DNA of 64,000 nt from Leptospira dzoumogneensis (GCF_004770895.1 NZ_RQHS01000018.1:372001-436000); one strand, 5' to 3'; counted from the stretch's first letter, positions 1 to 11,755 are shown. Made by a program: numbers and translations. The notes: generated by a model not told the origin, from the sequence alone.

Positions 1-1218
1 TATAACAGGAAGTTCTTCCGTGTGGATCCTTCCTTCGATATATTTTTTAAGCTCATCCAGTTTATCCGGTTTTGAAATTGGATATCCAAGAGGAGAAAGT
101 AAACCGATCAAAGAATCCAATGTTTGGACGGAAGATAGGATGGTTTTGAAATCGCGAGGGTAGGCCTTATTTCCTCTAAATCTTCCTAAGATCCTTTCCA
201 GATCTCCCAAGTCCTTTAAAGCCTGGGTCAAATGGGCAAGAGGGATCTTTTTAATGATATCCTGTTTTTCCCATCTGGATTTTAGAATGGCCGGGTCCGT
301 TTCCGGAAATAAGATCCTTTGTTTCAGGACCCTTTTTCCTTTGGCAGTACTGCAAAAATTCAAAACTGAAAATAGTGTATGGCCCTTATCTTCTTTTTCG
401 TTTTCGATCAGTTCCAGATTCAGGATAGTCTCTCTATCCATCTCCAAATAGGAACCTGTTTGTAAGATACGCGGTTCTCTTAAGGTGAGAGTCCCGTCCC
501 TGTAATTTTCTCTAATATAATATTCTAATGTTCTTGTGACCGTTTGGAATGGATCGTTAGAATTTTCCGATCCCACTTTTGCCGCGTCTAAAACCGTTAA
601 TTCTCTTTCTCCGAAGTTCTGCCAGGTCCTGATCCTTTCTAAATCTTGGGAGAATACGCAGATCTCGCTCGGTTTAAATTTTACGAATTCGGACTCTAAT
701 ACTTGGGTCCTTGAAATTGGAACTGCAAAATGTAAAACTTCTCCTGTAGAAACATCAGCCATTCCTACAAAGATCAAGGCAGCTTTTGGGACCAATACGC
801 ATAAATAATTGTTTTGGAATCCCGAAAGTAAATGTTCTTCGATCACTGTGCCCGGAGTGATGATCCTCACCACATCCCTGGTCATGAGTTTCGTGTTTCC
901 GTCTTCCGGCCTGGACTGTTCGCAAACCGCTATCTTCTTTCCTGCAGAAAGTAATCTGGAAATATATCCGTCCTTGCTATGGAATGGGATCCCGCACATC
1001 GGAACAGAGTTTTGTCTTTTGGTAAGTGCAATGTCTAAGATCGCTGATGCAATTTTTGCATCTTCCAAGAACATCTCATAAAAATCCCCCATCCTAAAGA
1101 ATAGGATAGAATCAGGGAACTTGGCCTTGATCTCCAGATACTGCCTCATCATAGGAGTGTCCAGAGCCTCGGTCAGATCAGGAGAATTAGTTTCCGTTGT
1201 AAGAGAATCGTTTTGCAT
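1..1218 (-). CDS. mutS: DNA mismatch repair protein MutS, N-terminal part
   Basis: The gene starts at an ATG at 1218 and reads in one open frame to the window edge, so 406 residues are visible and the C-terminal ATPase lies outside. The protein recognises mismatches and small loops for mismatch repair. The N-terminal domain has the DFYEMF segment with the Phe-X-Glu mismatch-wedge motif at F46-Y47-E48, followed by the connector and the start of the lever/clamp region. The start codon lies inside the 3' end of trpF (32 nt overlap, same strand), suggesting translational coupling. Nothing in the visible part looks damaged. Identification rests on the motif and overall similarity to family I remember. 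Confidence 0.93.
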   Translation of the reverse strand, partial: MQNDSLTTETNSPDLTEALDTPMMRQYLEIKAKFPDSILFFRMGDFYEMFLEDAKIASAILDIALTKRQNSVPMCGIPFHSKDGYISRLLSAGKKIAVCEQSRPEDGNTKLMTRDVVRIITPGTVIEEHLLSGFQNNYLCVLVPKAALIFVGMADVSTGEVLHFAVPISRTQVLESEFVKFKPSEICVFSQDLERIRTWQNFGERELTVLDAAKVGSENSNDPFQTVTRTLEYYIRENYRDGTLTLREPRILQTGSYLEMDRETILNLELIENEKEDKGHTLFSVLNFCSTAKGKRVLKQRILFPETDPAILKSRWEKQDIIKKIPLAHLTQALKDLGDLERILGRFRGNKAYPRDFKTILSSVQTLDSLIGLLSPLGYPISKPDKLDELKKYIEGRIHTEELPVI

Positions 1219-1849
1219 TTCTGATAAAATTCCGAATGAGTTCCTGGTCCTTATTTCCCGGCGAAGATTCCACTCCGCTTGCAACATCCACTCCATAAGC
1301 CTTGGTTTGGGAAAGCGCCTTTGCCACATTCTCCGGAGTCAAACCTCCAGCGAGTAGATAAGGTCTGCGAACTTCGGAAACCTGTTCCCAAGGAAAACTT
1401 TCTCCCGTTCCTCCGCCCGCATCCGATTTATAACTATCTAATATCAATAAATCCGAATTTAGGAAATGTAGAGAGTCGTCGTTTACGTTTCCGCGGACAC
1501 GATAGGAAAGAATTCTGGAACCCTTGGTTTGGTAGAGCGGAGAAGTTTCTCCCGGAGCCAAAGAGTCGTCGCTAACGTATTGGACATAGTCGTGCTGCAA
1601 ATTTTTTAAAAGTGTTTCTATATATTGGGTTGAAGATTTATAAAAAAGGAATACGATTTTCGGGCGTAAAAAGGACGGAACGGAGGTATATAAGTAGGTG
1701 ATCAATATCTCCGCTTCCTTTGGAGAAACAAGTCTAGGGCTGGAAGAAACAAAATTGATCCCGATCAGATCGGCTCCTTCTTCCACACAGATTTTCAGAT
1801 CGTCTACTTTTCGTATTCCGCAGATTTTTACTTTAGGGGTTTGGGACAT
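1187..1849 (-). CDS. trpF: Phosphoribosylanthranilate isomerase
   Basis: A 220-residue protein of usual length for TrpF, which isomerises N-(5'-phosphoribosyl)anthranilate in tryptophan synthesis (a (beta/alpha)8 barrel). The N-terminal VKICGIRKVDD segment carries the catalytic Cys; the later DVASGVESSPGNKD segment carries the catalytic Asp and the phosphate-binding end of the barrel. The ATG at 1849 faces pgeF across a short divergent gap. It overlaps mutS by 32 nt. No other trp gene is in the window, so trpF is detached from the rest of the pathway and paired with a repair gene. Confidence 0.95.
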   Translation of the reverse strand: MSQTPKVKICGIRKVDDLKICVEEGADLIGINFVSSSPRLVSPKEAEILITYLYTSVPSFLRPKIVFLFYKSSTQYIETLLKNLQHDYVQYVSDDSLAPGETSPLYQTKGSRILSYRVRGNVNDDSLHFLNSDLLILDSYKSDAGGGTGESFPWEQVSEVRRPYLLAGGLTPENVAKALSQTKAYGVDVASGVESSPGNKDQELIRNFIRNAKRFSYNGN

Positions 1850-1944
1850 GGGATTTTTTTTCCGGGATTCTCTTTCGGTTCCGTTTCCGGCTCGAAATAT
1901 TTCCTCTCTTTTCTATACAAGACCAGGACTTCTCCAAGTCAAGT

Positions 1945-2643
1945 ATGATCGATCATAGATTTTTTCTAGAAGACAAAAGAAGCCTTAGGCTTTTGATCCT
2001 GGGAAACAAAGAAGCTTCCGGAGATCCGAACGATCCTAATTTTATCCGGGAAAGGGTAGTCCAGGCCTCGGGCGTTGCAGGCGCGGAAGTATTCTTCATG
2101 AATCAGGAACATGGAACCACCATCCTGGAAGCGAACGGATCTCCCGGGGCGGATATTCCTATAGGTGACGCTCTATTTACCACCGAACCTAAAAAAATCC
2201 TAGTCGTAAAAACTGCGGATTGTATGCCCATCTTCTTTTGGACCGGGAGACCTGCACTTGTTGGTGTGATCCATTCAGGCTGGAAAGGAACTCTTGCAGG
2301 TATTACTGAAAAGACCCTGGCTCATGTACAAAAAAGATATGGAGTAGATCCTGAATTAGTTCATTTTTATTTGGGACCTTATGCTACCGGCAAACATTAC
2401 GAAGTCGGAGAAGATGTCGCTTCTCTTTTCAGAAAAGAAGTTCCGAATTCTCTCAAAACATTGGAAGAATCCGGAAAGTTTTTATTAGAACAAAAAACTT
2501 TCTTACTTCATAGGATTAAAAGTCTGGGGATCCAACCTTTTTTGGAAACTGCTGGAGTTTGTACCATGTCTCCCAATTCCAAATTTTTCAGTCATAGAAG
2601 GGGAGATACAGGTAGAAACTTAAATTGTATCTGGTTGGAATAA
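1945..2643 (+). CDS. pgeF: PgeF/YfiH-family multicopper-oxidase-like purine nucleoside phosphorylase
   Basis: A 232-residue member of the YfiH/PgeF (LACC1, 'laccase domain') family. Family members bind zinc and act on purine nucleosides, and some correct peptidoglycan precursors by removing wrongly added serine. Metal-site segments are visible: NQEHGTTI (His), VVKTADCMPIFF (Cys) and GVIHSGWKGTLAG (His). The C-terminal MSPNSKFFSHRRGDTGRN ending is typical. The start chosen is the ATG at 1945, which sits in a 14-bp perfect palindrome and has no clear Shine-Dalgarno. Biochemical role is from the family, not shown by the sequence. Confidence 0.88.
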   Translation: MIDHRFFLEDKRSLRLLILGNKEASGDPNDPNFIRERVVQASGVAGAEVFFMNQEHGTTILEANGSPGADIPIGDALFTTEPKKILVVKTADCMPIFFWTGRPALVGVIHSGWKGTLAGITEKTLAHVQKRYGVDPELVHFYLGPYATGKHYEVGEDVASLFRKEVPNSLKTLEESGKFLLEQKTFLLHRIKSLGIQPFLETAGVCTMSPNSKFFSHRRGDTGRNLNCIWLE

Positions 2644-2667
2644 GATCCTAACGAAAAATTTAGGATC
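2644..2667. terminator. Hairpin between convergent pgeF and response-regulator genes
   Basis: GATCCTAA at 2644-2651 pairs perfectly with TTAGGATC at 2660-2667 around an 8-nt A-rich loop. It begins right after the pgeF stop and touches the stop codon of the opposing regulator gene. There is no strong U-tract on either side, so a bidirectional terminator role is plausible but unproven. Confidence 0.4.
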
Positions 2668-3073
2668 AGATCTTGATGGTCTTTCGAACGGTTGCGTTTG
2701 CTTTTTCTAAGACCTTCTCTCTTTTGATAGGTTTTACTAGATAGTCCATGATACCGTCTTCGGTTAAAGCCTTAATAACCGCAGGAGTGTTTTCGTCGGT
2801 GATCACGATCACTCTGGGAAGAACTCCCATATCTTTCATTTCGTAAAAAGCAGCAAAACCGTCTATCACAGGGAGGTGAAGGTCTAATGTAATCAGGTCT
2901 ACCTTTCGGTTGTCCTTGTACATATTTAGGAGTTCTTTGCCCGATTCCGCAAAACCGACCACTTCGTAACCTTCGGATTCCAGGATCTGAGCCAATTGTT
3001 TGGCTTGGAATTTAGAATTTTCCGCAATGATTACCTGATAAGGTCTTCCTGATGGAGCTACTCCGCCTTTCAT
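2666..3073 (-). CDS. Single-domain CheY-like response regulator
   Basis: A 135-residue receiver domain with no output domain. The phosphoacceptor is Asp64 in LITLDLHLP, the acidic pocket is near E18, the switch Thr is T92 (VITDE) and the conserved Lys is K114 (YLVKP). It probably receives phosphate from a histidine kinase and signals by protein contact, as CheY proteins do; the partner is not in the window. The start is the ATG at 3073, preceded by about 100 bases of AT-rich sequence containing short inverted repeats. It may be chemotaxis-related or part of a phosphorelay; the sequence does not decide this. Confidence 0.92.
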   Translation of the reverse strand: MKGGVAPSGRPYQVIIAENSKFQAKQLAQILESEGYEVVGFAESGKELLNMYKDNRKVDLITLDLHLPVIDGFAAFYEMKDMGVLPRVIVITDENTPAVIKALTEDGIMDYLVKPIKREKVLEKANATVRKTIKI

Positions 3074-3181
3074 CCAGTCACCGTCCCCGTTAATTCAAGA
3101 AATTTCCAGAAAGTTTCATACTTTCAGTATTTATATACGTAAAAATATGAAATTTCCAGGCATGGAATTCAATTCCAGGCT

Positions 3182-5489
<2,308 letters not shown>

Positions 5490-5493
<4 letters not shown>

Positions 5494-7256
5494 GATAAAC
5501 CCGCCAATTGTAAAAATAAGGACTCTGTTTCTTTCAATTCTTCTAATAAACCTTCGGTGAGTTTTGGGATCTCGGCTTTGGTCTTAGGAGAAGTCCTGCT
5601 CTTGAAAGAAGAATAAATTTTGATCTTAGGCTCAGTCCCGGAGGGACGGATGGTCAGCTTTGCCTGGCCTTCTAATTCTAATTGGATCACATCGGAAGAA
5701 GGAAGACCTGAAAACGCGGATTTGGATGCGCTTCCTTTAGCGATCTTATTCTTAAAATCTAAAAATCCAGTCACCTTTCTTTTGCCGATGGATTTTCCGA
5801 TCAGATCATTGTCCCTAAGGGATTGAAGCGAATCTTGGATTTTCTTTTTGCCTGCAAGTCCTTCTAATGTTAAAGACTTTAGACTTTCTTGGTACAATCC
5901 ATATTTAAGATATACATCATCCATATAGGAAAGAAGGTCTTTTTTCTCGGAAAGAACTTCCATGAGTAGAAGTGCAGAAGATAAACTGTCCTTATCTCTC
6001 ACGAATTCCACAGGTAAATACCCGTAGGATTCTTCTCCGCCGAATAAGAAATATTGGGTTTTACTCTTATCCAGTTTTCCCATCACTTCCGCGATAAACT
6101 TGAAACCTGTTAGAACATTCTTAAGTGAGATCTTGTTCTTCTTTGCGATCTCTGCTTGCAAGTCGGTGGTTACTACAGTTTTTACTAGAACCGGCTTTTT
6201 GCCTTTTTTAGGTTTTGATCCAACCTTCTCCGCTAAGTAAGCAGCTAAAATGGAACCGATCTGGTTTCCGTTTAGAAGAGCATATCCTCCCTTAGGATTT
6301 TTGACTCCGATGCCTAGTCTATCCGCGTCCGGGTCGGTTGCAATAAAAGCATCCGCTCCAATTTTTTCGGAAAGTTTTCTGCTCATCTCCAGAGCTTCCG
6401 GTTCTTCCGGGTTCGGGAATTTAACCGTTGGAAATTCTCCATCCGGATCTTTCTGTTCCGGAACCAAGGTCACGTTTTTATACCCGAAGTCTTGTAGTAG
6501 CTTCTTCATATATTTTCCACCGGTTCCGTGGAGAGGAGAATATACTAATTTGGTTTGGGATCTTTCTTTAGGAGTGACCTTAGAAGATACGATCCCTGAC
6601 TTTTTAAGAGCTTTTAGATAAGAAGAAAAACAATCTTCTCCCGCTTTTTGGACTAACTTCTTGTATTTTGCGTCCTTGGAAGAAAGGAAAGGGATCTCAT
6701 TCCAATCTTGGACCTTGTCGATCAAAGAAATGATCTTTTTATCGTCAGGAGGAGCAAGTTGCTCTCCTTTAGAAAGATATGCTTTGAATCCATTGTATTC
6801 AGGTGGGTTATGAGACGCAGTTAGTACCACACCTCCAGTTGCCTTATAATAACGGACTGCATAAGAGAGTAATGGTGTAGGAGCTACTTCCGAGAATAGG
6901 ATTACCTTGATCCCGAAAGATGCAGCCACTCCTGCAGTGACTTCTGCAAATTCTCTGGACCTTCTTCTGGAATCGTATGCGATCACGAGTATCGGTTTTT
7001 TGGATTTTTGGACCAGATATCTGGAAAAACCTAGAGCAGCTTTTCCGACGGTGAACTCATTCATTCTACCTATCCCGTTACCTATCCTTCCTCTCATTCC
7101 ACCTGTACCGAATTCGAGAGGTACCGTATAGGCTTCGATCTCTAGGCCGTTTGTTTCTCCCTTTTTGTATCTGTCCAGGACTGCCTTGGCTTCTTTTTGC
7201 ACCTGGGGAGAAAAAGGGGCCTTGGTCCAAGATTCTATGTGGGATTCTGTGCTCAT
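5490..7256 (-). CDS. Phospho-sugar mutase (phosphoglucomutase/phosphomannomutase)
   Basis: A 588-residue alpha-D-phosphohexomutase, the usual length of the PgcA-type group. All four signatures are present: the phosphoserine loop [13 protein letters not shown], the metal-binding loop [11 protein letters not shown], the sugar-recognition loop [10 protein letters not shown] and the phosphate-binding loop [12 protein letters not shown]. It interconverts sugar 1- and 6-phosphates for glycan precursors or central metabolism. Whether glucose or mannose phosphate is preferred cannot be read from the sequence. It is the first gene of the run with argD and leuB. Confidence 0.92.
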
Positions 7257-7339
7257 ATATTTCTCTAGTTCACCCTATACTTGGAATAAAAAATCTAGTT
7301 CTTCCTGGTTCAAGACGTTTTTTCGCCGATCCTAATAGT

Positions 7340-7705
7340 ATGGAATCTAATGAAATTTCCCGAGAACAACATAGGGAACTGGACTCTCTCAGAGCCGTTT
7401 TACGAAACATTTCCTTTCTGTTATTTTTACTTTCCGGAATTTTAACATTCGGGGCCTTTTTGAAGGAAGCTCCCGGAAAGATTGTAATCCAAGCAGTGTC
7501 AGCGGTTTTATTTTTTATACTGGGAATTTTGGGCTACGGTGCATCTCTTTCTTTCCGTAAGTCCTTGGTCTTGGAGGAGAAGGATCCGGAGCAGATCTTA
7601 TTTGCCCTAAAGGACCTGAGATTTTTCCTAAGCGGCCTGGGTTGGATCTTACTCGGTCTATTTTTACTTTCCTTTTTCGGAGCTTTTGCATTGCTTCTTT
7701 CCTGA
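7340..7705 (+). CDS. Small four-helix membrane protein, unknown function
   Basis: I do not recognise the family. The 121-residue protein has a charged N terminus (to about residue 20) and four hydrophobic segments at roughly 25-42, 48-68, 94-108 and 108-120, the last two probably one hairpin. The ATG at 7340 is preferred; a longer reading frame to 7151 would overlap the 5' end of the phosphohexomutase gene on the other strand and adds residues with no sign of selection. It ends 22 nt before the aminotransferase gene, so the two are probably co-transcribed. Confidence 0.65.
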   Translation: MESNEISREQHRELDSLRAVLRNISFLLFLLSGILTFGAFLKEAPGKIVIQAVSAVLFFILGILGYGASLSFRKSLVLEEKDPEQILFALKDLRFFLSGLGWILLGLFLLSFFGAFALLLS

Positions 7706-7727
7706 ATGAGTAAACCATGCTCTGGAC

Positions 7728-8867
7728 GTGGGTTTAAGAGAATTTTTCATAGAAGATCGTCTGGAAAAATTTAGGACGGAAGCTCCCTGCAATTTGGGAG
7801 AAAGTGGTATCCGTAATCTGGACCTAAGCACTCTTTCAGATTACCTAAATTTAGATCTGAGAGAATTGGGAAAACTTTCCTTAGCGGATTCTCCCAATTC
7901 CGGCAGAAAAGATCTAAGAGAAGAAATTTCAAAACTTTATAATAATGTTTCTCCGGATCAGGTCTTGGTTACCACAGGAACAGGAGAGGCGCTCTTCATC
8001 GCATTTAATTTACTGATACAAAAACAAGGTATTACTTCTTTATTCTGGCCCGCGTTTCAGGCATTGTACGAAGTTCCAAGATCTTTAGGCGCCAATTTGC
8101 AAAAAGTGGACCTTCTTCCAAGGCTCGAAAGTAAAGAGTTTGGTTTTGGAAAAGAGAACCTGAACAAACTATTTCAAAATTCTCCTAATCTTATTATATT
8201 CAATCATCCTCATAATCCGACAGGGATCATAGCGGAAGAGGAAGATAAGAAAGAACTACAAAGGCTCGCCGGAAATTTCTCAAATTGGATCTTGTTCGAT
8301 GAACATTATAGATTTCTTTCGGAAGAAGATGATTTGGGCTGGAGCGGCATTGGGATTTGCGAAAATTCGATCTCCACAGGTTCTATCACAAAATGTTTTG
8401 GTGTGATGGGACTTAGGATCGGTTGGCTCGTAGGTCCTAAGGATTGGATCCAAAAAGCAAGGTCCATGAAGGATTATCTGACCCATACAGTTTCTCCCAT
8501 CTCCGAGTTTCTGACCTTGAAACTTTTGCAAAATCGTAAGTTGCTTCAGAGTAAAATTCGAGAAAGTCTGAGGGAGAATATCCGAACCTTCGCCCATGCA
8601 AGCAAAAATAAACTCCCCGGAATCGAAAGTTTTAAAGAACCAAGAGGCGGAGTAGTCGGTTTTGCGAAATTGCACCCTGGCTTGGATTCCAGAAAATTTG
8701 CGGACCTTCTATACGAAAAAGCAGGAGTGTTTGTTTTACCTTCCGCTGATTTTGAAACGGAAGGTTATATCCGGCTAGGTTTTGGAGAAACAGAAAAAAG
8801 ATTTCGTTTAGGTCTTGCACGCTGGAGCAGCTTAGGATCGGAACTGATCGCTCTTTTGAATAAATAA
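7728..8867 (+). CDS. PLP-dependent class I/II aminotransferase
   Basis: A 379-residue fold-type I aminotransferase. Visible motifs are the cofactor loop TTGTGEALFIAF, the NHPHNPTG motif, the PLP-ring Asp in WILFDEHYR and the Schiff-base Lys in SITKCFGVMGLRIGWLVG, with the C-terminal Arg region GYIRLGFGE. The substrate is not evident. The frame opens with GTG at 7728; no ATG is available upstream before a stop at 7707, and the Shine-Dalgarno is weak. The last 103 nt overlap the end of the opposing gene at 8765-9913. Confidence 0.88.
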   Translation: MGLREFFIEDRLEKFRTEAPCNLGESGIRNLDLSTLSDYLNLDLRELGKLSLADSPNSGRKDLREEISKLYNNVSPDQVLVTTGTGEALFIAFNLLIQKQGITSLFWPAFQALYEVPRSLGANLQKVDLLPRLESKEFGFGKENLNKLFQNSPNLIIFNHPHNPTGIIAEEEDKKELQRLAGNFSNWILFDEHYRFLSEEDDLGWSGIGICENSISTGSITKCFGVMGLRIGWLVGPKDWIQKARSMKDYLTHTVSPISEFLTLKLLQNRKLLQSKIRESLRENIRTFAHASKNKLPGIESFKEPRGGVVGFAKLHPGLDSRKFADLLYEKAGVFVLPSADFETEGYIRLGFGETEKRFRLGLARWSSLGSELIALLNK

Positions 8868-9913
8868 GCTGTCTGTCTGTCTCTTGCAAAAGTTTCCGAT
8901 TCCAAAGTGAAATAGGATTTTCCTAAGAATATATGAGGGCTTTCTAATATACTTTCGAATTTAGAATTTTCTCCGGCAGGTTTCCAGCTCCATTCCAAAC
9001 CTCTGATCCCTACTTTTAAATTTTCCCCTTGGATTTTCCAGTAGGTTTCTCCGGTTCGAAAAGGTAATCCTTGTCTGAGCCTTGGATCTTCCTCCTTCAA
9101 TTGGTCCGGAGAGATCCAAACTCCGAGTGGATATAATAATGGTTTTTCCGGATCTATTTCTTCTTCTTTTTTGTGACCATAGACCCAAACTTCCGTTCTA
9201 TACACTCTGTTTGGACTGGGATAAGTATCCTCGTATAAATTTCCCAACTGGTGGGATAGAACTCTCATGGAATGGATGCGTACCTTCCATTTTCCCGGTT
9301 CTCCCACTGGAAGAACTGATTCAGGTAAACAATCCTGGAACAGATCGGAAGGAACAGAGGTCTCCCAAATTACGAATGGAGAAAGTGTAAGAGTGCTTGT
9401 TTGTGGGAACCAAACTTCCCAGAAATAAGGCTGCTTACGCAGGTGGAAATTTTCGGATTTGCGGACCTTCTTCTTTGGCTCCTCTTGGAATAAATTTTCT
9501 CCGGGATGGAACGCTCTAAAACTTGGTTCCGATTCTTGGATTTTGGATTTCCAAGGTAGAAAAAAGAATAAGGACCAAAGGGAAACCTTATGTTTTCGGA
9601 CCTTATGGAATTTTCTTTTTGCGTTTGGATAAATACTTTCTGTTTCGGTTTCCGAAAAGGAGAAGGGCGGCAGGTTCTCGGACCAGTCTTCGGTCGTTCC
9701 AGATTCCTTTCCGTTTAAATTGCGAAAATCCACAGTATGGGACTCTGCCGTAACGTAAGGATCCAGCCTTTTTCGGAGTCTGATCTTTCCCGCATCCCAT
9801 TTGACGGAAAGGTGAAAAAAGGAGGATCGGACAAGTGCGAAAATTTTTTCTTTTAAACTTCTTAGTCCGATCATTCTTGGAGATAGGTTAGTAGATAGAG
9901 TTGGGAAAGGCAA
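8765..9913 (-). CDS. Hypothetical protein, tryptophan-rich, convergent with aminotransferase
   Basis: I do not recognise this 382-residue protein. It lacks a signal peptide or membrane segment, is rich in Trp, Arg, Lys and Glu, and has a basic N-terminal 60 residues. The start chosen is TTG at 9913 because AGGGGAAG lies nine bases upstream; an internal ATG at 9871 has no such site. The reading frame continues 103 nt into the 3' end of the aminotransferase gene on the other strand, so its last ~34 residues are antisense-encoded and may be less constrained. The divergent gap to the LOG-family gene is 31 nt. Confidence 0.7.
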   Translation of the reverse strand: MPFPTLSTNLSPRMIGLRSLKEKIFALVRSSFFHLSVKWDAGKIRLRKRLDPYVTAESHTVDFRNLNGKESGTTEDWSENLPPFSFSETETESIYPNAKRKFHKVRKHKVSLWSLFFFLPWKSKIQESEPSFRAFHPGENLFQEEPKKKVRKSENFHLRKQPYFWEVWFPQTSTLTLSPFVIWETSVPSDLFQDCLPESVLPVGEPGKWKVRIHSMRVLSHQLGNLYEDTYPSPNRVYRTEVWVYGHKKEEEIDPEKPLLYPLGVWISPDQLKEEDPRLRQGLPFRTGETYWKIQGENLKVGIRGLEWSWKPAGENSKFESILESPHIFLGKSYFTLESETFARDRQTAYLFKRAISSDPKLLQRARPKRNLFSVSPKPSRI

Positions 9914-9944
9914 GCCTAACTTCCCCTAAAAAAAGGAAAGAAAT

Positions 9945-10718
9945 ATGGGAAGAACGTCCTTAGAACATGAAGAGTTTTTAAAATCCATAGATGCGTTCCA
10001 TCTAAGGGTGCTCGCAGAAATTGATTATCCTCAATCCCTTTTTAGAGAAGGAAAGATCCAGGATACAATTTGTTTATTCGGCTCTGCTCGGATCTTAAGT
10101 CCGGAAGAATGTAGAGAAAAAGAAACAAAGGATCTCTCCGAATCGGAGAGGAAATTATTCCAAAAACAAAAAGAGATGTCCGTTTATTATGAGGCCGCTC
10201 GTAAAACCGCAAGTCTCATCACTACATGGGGAAAAGAAATTTCAAAAGATACCAGAAGAATGGCTGTCTGCACAGGCGGCGGCCCTGGGATTATGGAAGC
10301 AGCCAACCGTGGAGCCAAGGAGGCAGGCGGCCCAAGTCTCGGTTTGAATATCAGACTTCCTTTCGAACAATTCGTAAATCCTTATGTGGATCCTGAGATC
10401 AGCGTAGAGTTTCATTATTTTTTCATGAGAAAACTTTGGTTTCTAAGGTTGTCCATGGGAGTTGTAGCTTTTCCGGGAGGTTTCGGAACTGTGGATGAGT
10501 TATTCGAAACTTTGACTCTGATCCAAACTGGTCGCAATAATCGTAAAATTCCAGTGATCCTTTACGGGACCAAGTTCTGGAAGGATATATTCCAATTGGA
10601 AACTATGAAAGAATATGGACTCATTGATCCAGAAGACCTGAATCTAATGACCTATTGTGATACTCCTGAAGATGTTCTGGAGACATTAAAGAAGAAGGTC
10701 CCGCTGGATTCGGAGTAA
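9945..10718 (+). CDS. LOG-family (TIGR00730-type) Rossmann-fold protein
   Basis: A 257-residue member of the family once labelled 'lysine decarboxylase'. It has the nucleotide-binding CTGGGPGIMEAANRGA segment and the signature PGGFGTVDELFE. Relatives hydrolyse purine nucleotide 5'-monophosphates or release cytokinin bases; the bacterial role is usually unclear. The N-terminal ~60 residues precede the family core FGSARI. The ATG at 9945 has AAAGGAAAG just upstream. It is followed by the short direct repeat and rpmB. Confidence 0.88.
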   Translation: MGRTSLEHEEFLKSIDAFHLRVLAEIDYPQSLFREGKIQDTICLFGSARILSPEECREKETKDLSESERKLFQKQKEMSVYYEAARKTASLITTWGKEISKDTRRMAVCTGGGPGIMEAANRGAKEAGGPSLGLNIRLPFEQFVNPYVDPEISVEFHYFFMRKLWFLRLSMGVVAFPGGFGTVDELFETLTLIQTGRNNRKIPVILYGTKFWKDIFQLETMKEYGLIDPEDLNLMTYCDTPEDVLETLKKKVPLDSE

Positions 10719-10721
10719 TTC

Positions 10722-10767
10722 TCAAGATGGCACAAAATTTGGAATAAGTTTCAAAATGGTACAAAAT
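10722..10767 (+). repeat. Two-copy 17-bp direct repeat upstream of rpmB
   Basis: TCAAGATGGCACAAAAT at 10722-10738 recurs as TCAAAATGGTACAAAAT at 10751-10767 (15 of 17 identical, 29-bp period). It lies between the LOG-family gene and rpmB, just upstream of a TTGACA at 10781. A regulator binding two turns of helix apart is possible, but there is no direct support. Confidence 0.5.
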
Positions 10768-10816
10768 CTTTTTGGATTCCTTGACAGACCCTGCTTATAG
10801 AAAATTATGGTCGCGT

Positions 10817-11092
10817 ATGGCCAGAAAATGTGTTGTGACAGGGAAAGGAACGATATCCGGAAACAATGTTTCCCACTCTCACCTTAAAACCCGTAGAACC
10901 TGGAAAATCAACCTAATCAAAAAACGTATCTTCTTAGAAGATGAGAATCGTTGGGTAACCGTTCGTATCTCTACCCGCGCTTTAAGAACCCTTAAAAAGA
11001 AAGGGATCAAAGCTGCGATCAAAGATAACGGCGAATCACTAAAAGCACTTGCGCCCAAAAAGTACGTCGGAATCCAAAAAAAGGCAATCTAG
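10817..11092 (+). CDS. rpmB: 50S ribosomal protein L28
   Basis: A 91-residue basic L28 protein. The start [11 protein letters not shown] followed by [15 protein letters not shown] is the family signature, so the ATG at 10817 is chosen over an in-frame codon 45 nt upstream. No Shine-Dalgarno precedes it, while TTGACA lies at 10781-10786 and an AT-rich stretch near 10800, so the transcript leader may be very short. The last 44 nt overlap the start of nth. Confidence 0.95.
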   Translation: MARKCVVTGKGTISGNNVSHSHLKTRRTWKINLIKKRIFLEDENRWVTVRISTRALRTLKKKGIKAAIKDNGESLKALAPKKYVGIQKKAI

Positions 11093-11744
11093 TCCTTCTT
11101 TTTCCGCGACCCCTGAATATGTTTCCCGGATTTACTTCCTACTCAGGAAGGAATTCGGGGACGTAAATTCTCCTCTCCAATATTCCAAAGACTACGAATT
11201 TGCGATCTCGGTAATTCTTTCCGCTCAGTGTACTGACGAAAGGGTAAACCAGGTAAGCCCTGTTCTTTTCAAAGAGTTTCCTACATTGGAATCTCTCGCT
11301 TCTGCTCCTTTAAAGAAGATAGAAAAGATCATTTATTCCACAGGTTTTTATAAGAATAAGGCAAAGTCGGTTTCCGGTTTTGCGAACCTTCTACTAAATG
11401 AATACGACGGCAAATTGCCAAAGAGTATCAAGGAATTGATCAAACTTCCGGGTATAGGAAGAAAAACAGCAAACGTAGTATTAAATGAGATCCATCATAT
11501 TTCGGAAGGATTCGTGGTGGACACTCACGTAAAAAGGATCTCTAAAAAGTTAGGACTTACCAAACAAACGGATCCTGTAAAAGTGGAGAAGGATCTAATG
11601 CAAAATATTCAACCGGAATACTGGATGGATCTGTCCTTGTATTTTATATTTTTAGGAAGAAAATACTGTAAGGCGCATAAGACATTCTGTGAGACTTGTA
11701 TACTCAGAAAGGAATGCCCTTCTTCCACGGCGAAACAAGATTAG
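11049..11744 (+). CDS. nth: Endonuclease III (base-excision repair glycosylase/AP lyase)
   Basis: A 231-residue HhH-GPD glycosylase that removes oxidised pyrimidines and cuts abasic sites. The helix-hairpin-helix [15 protein letters not shown] carries the catalytic Lys, the catalytic Asp is in [16 protein letters not shown], and the C-terminal iron-sulfur ligands follow the C-X6-C-X2-C-X5-C pattern ([17 protein letters not shown]). The only usable start is TTG at 11049, inside rpmB (44 nt overlap), giving a short basic Ser/Lys-rich lead before the conserved domain; a non-canonical start slightly downstream cannot be excluded. Confidence 0.93.
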   Translation: MRPKSTSESKKRQSSPSFSATPEYVSRIYFLLRKEFGDVNSPLQYSKDYEFAISVILSAQCTDERVNQVSPVLFKEFPTLESLASAPLKKIEKIIYSTGFYKNKAKSVSGFANLLLNEYDGKLPKSIKELIKLPGIGRKTANVVLNEIHHISEGFVVDTHVKRISKKLGLTKQTDPVKVEKDLMQNIQPEYWMDLSLYFIFLGRKYCKAHKTFCETCILRKECPSSTAKQD

Positions 11745-11755
11745 AGAGGCCAAAA

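Noticed and set aside
10772..10816. N-terminal extension of rpmB
   Set aside because: L28 begins at MARKCVV in the family; the extra 15 residues do not match and would only add a poorly placed start.
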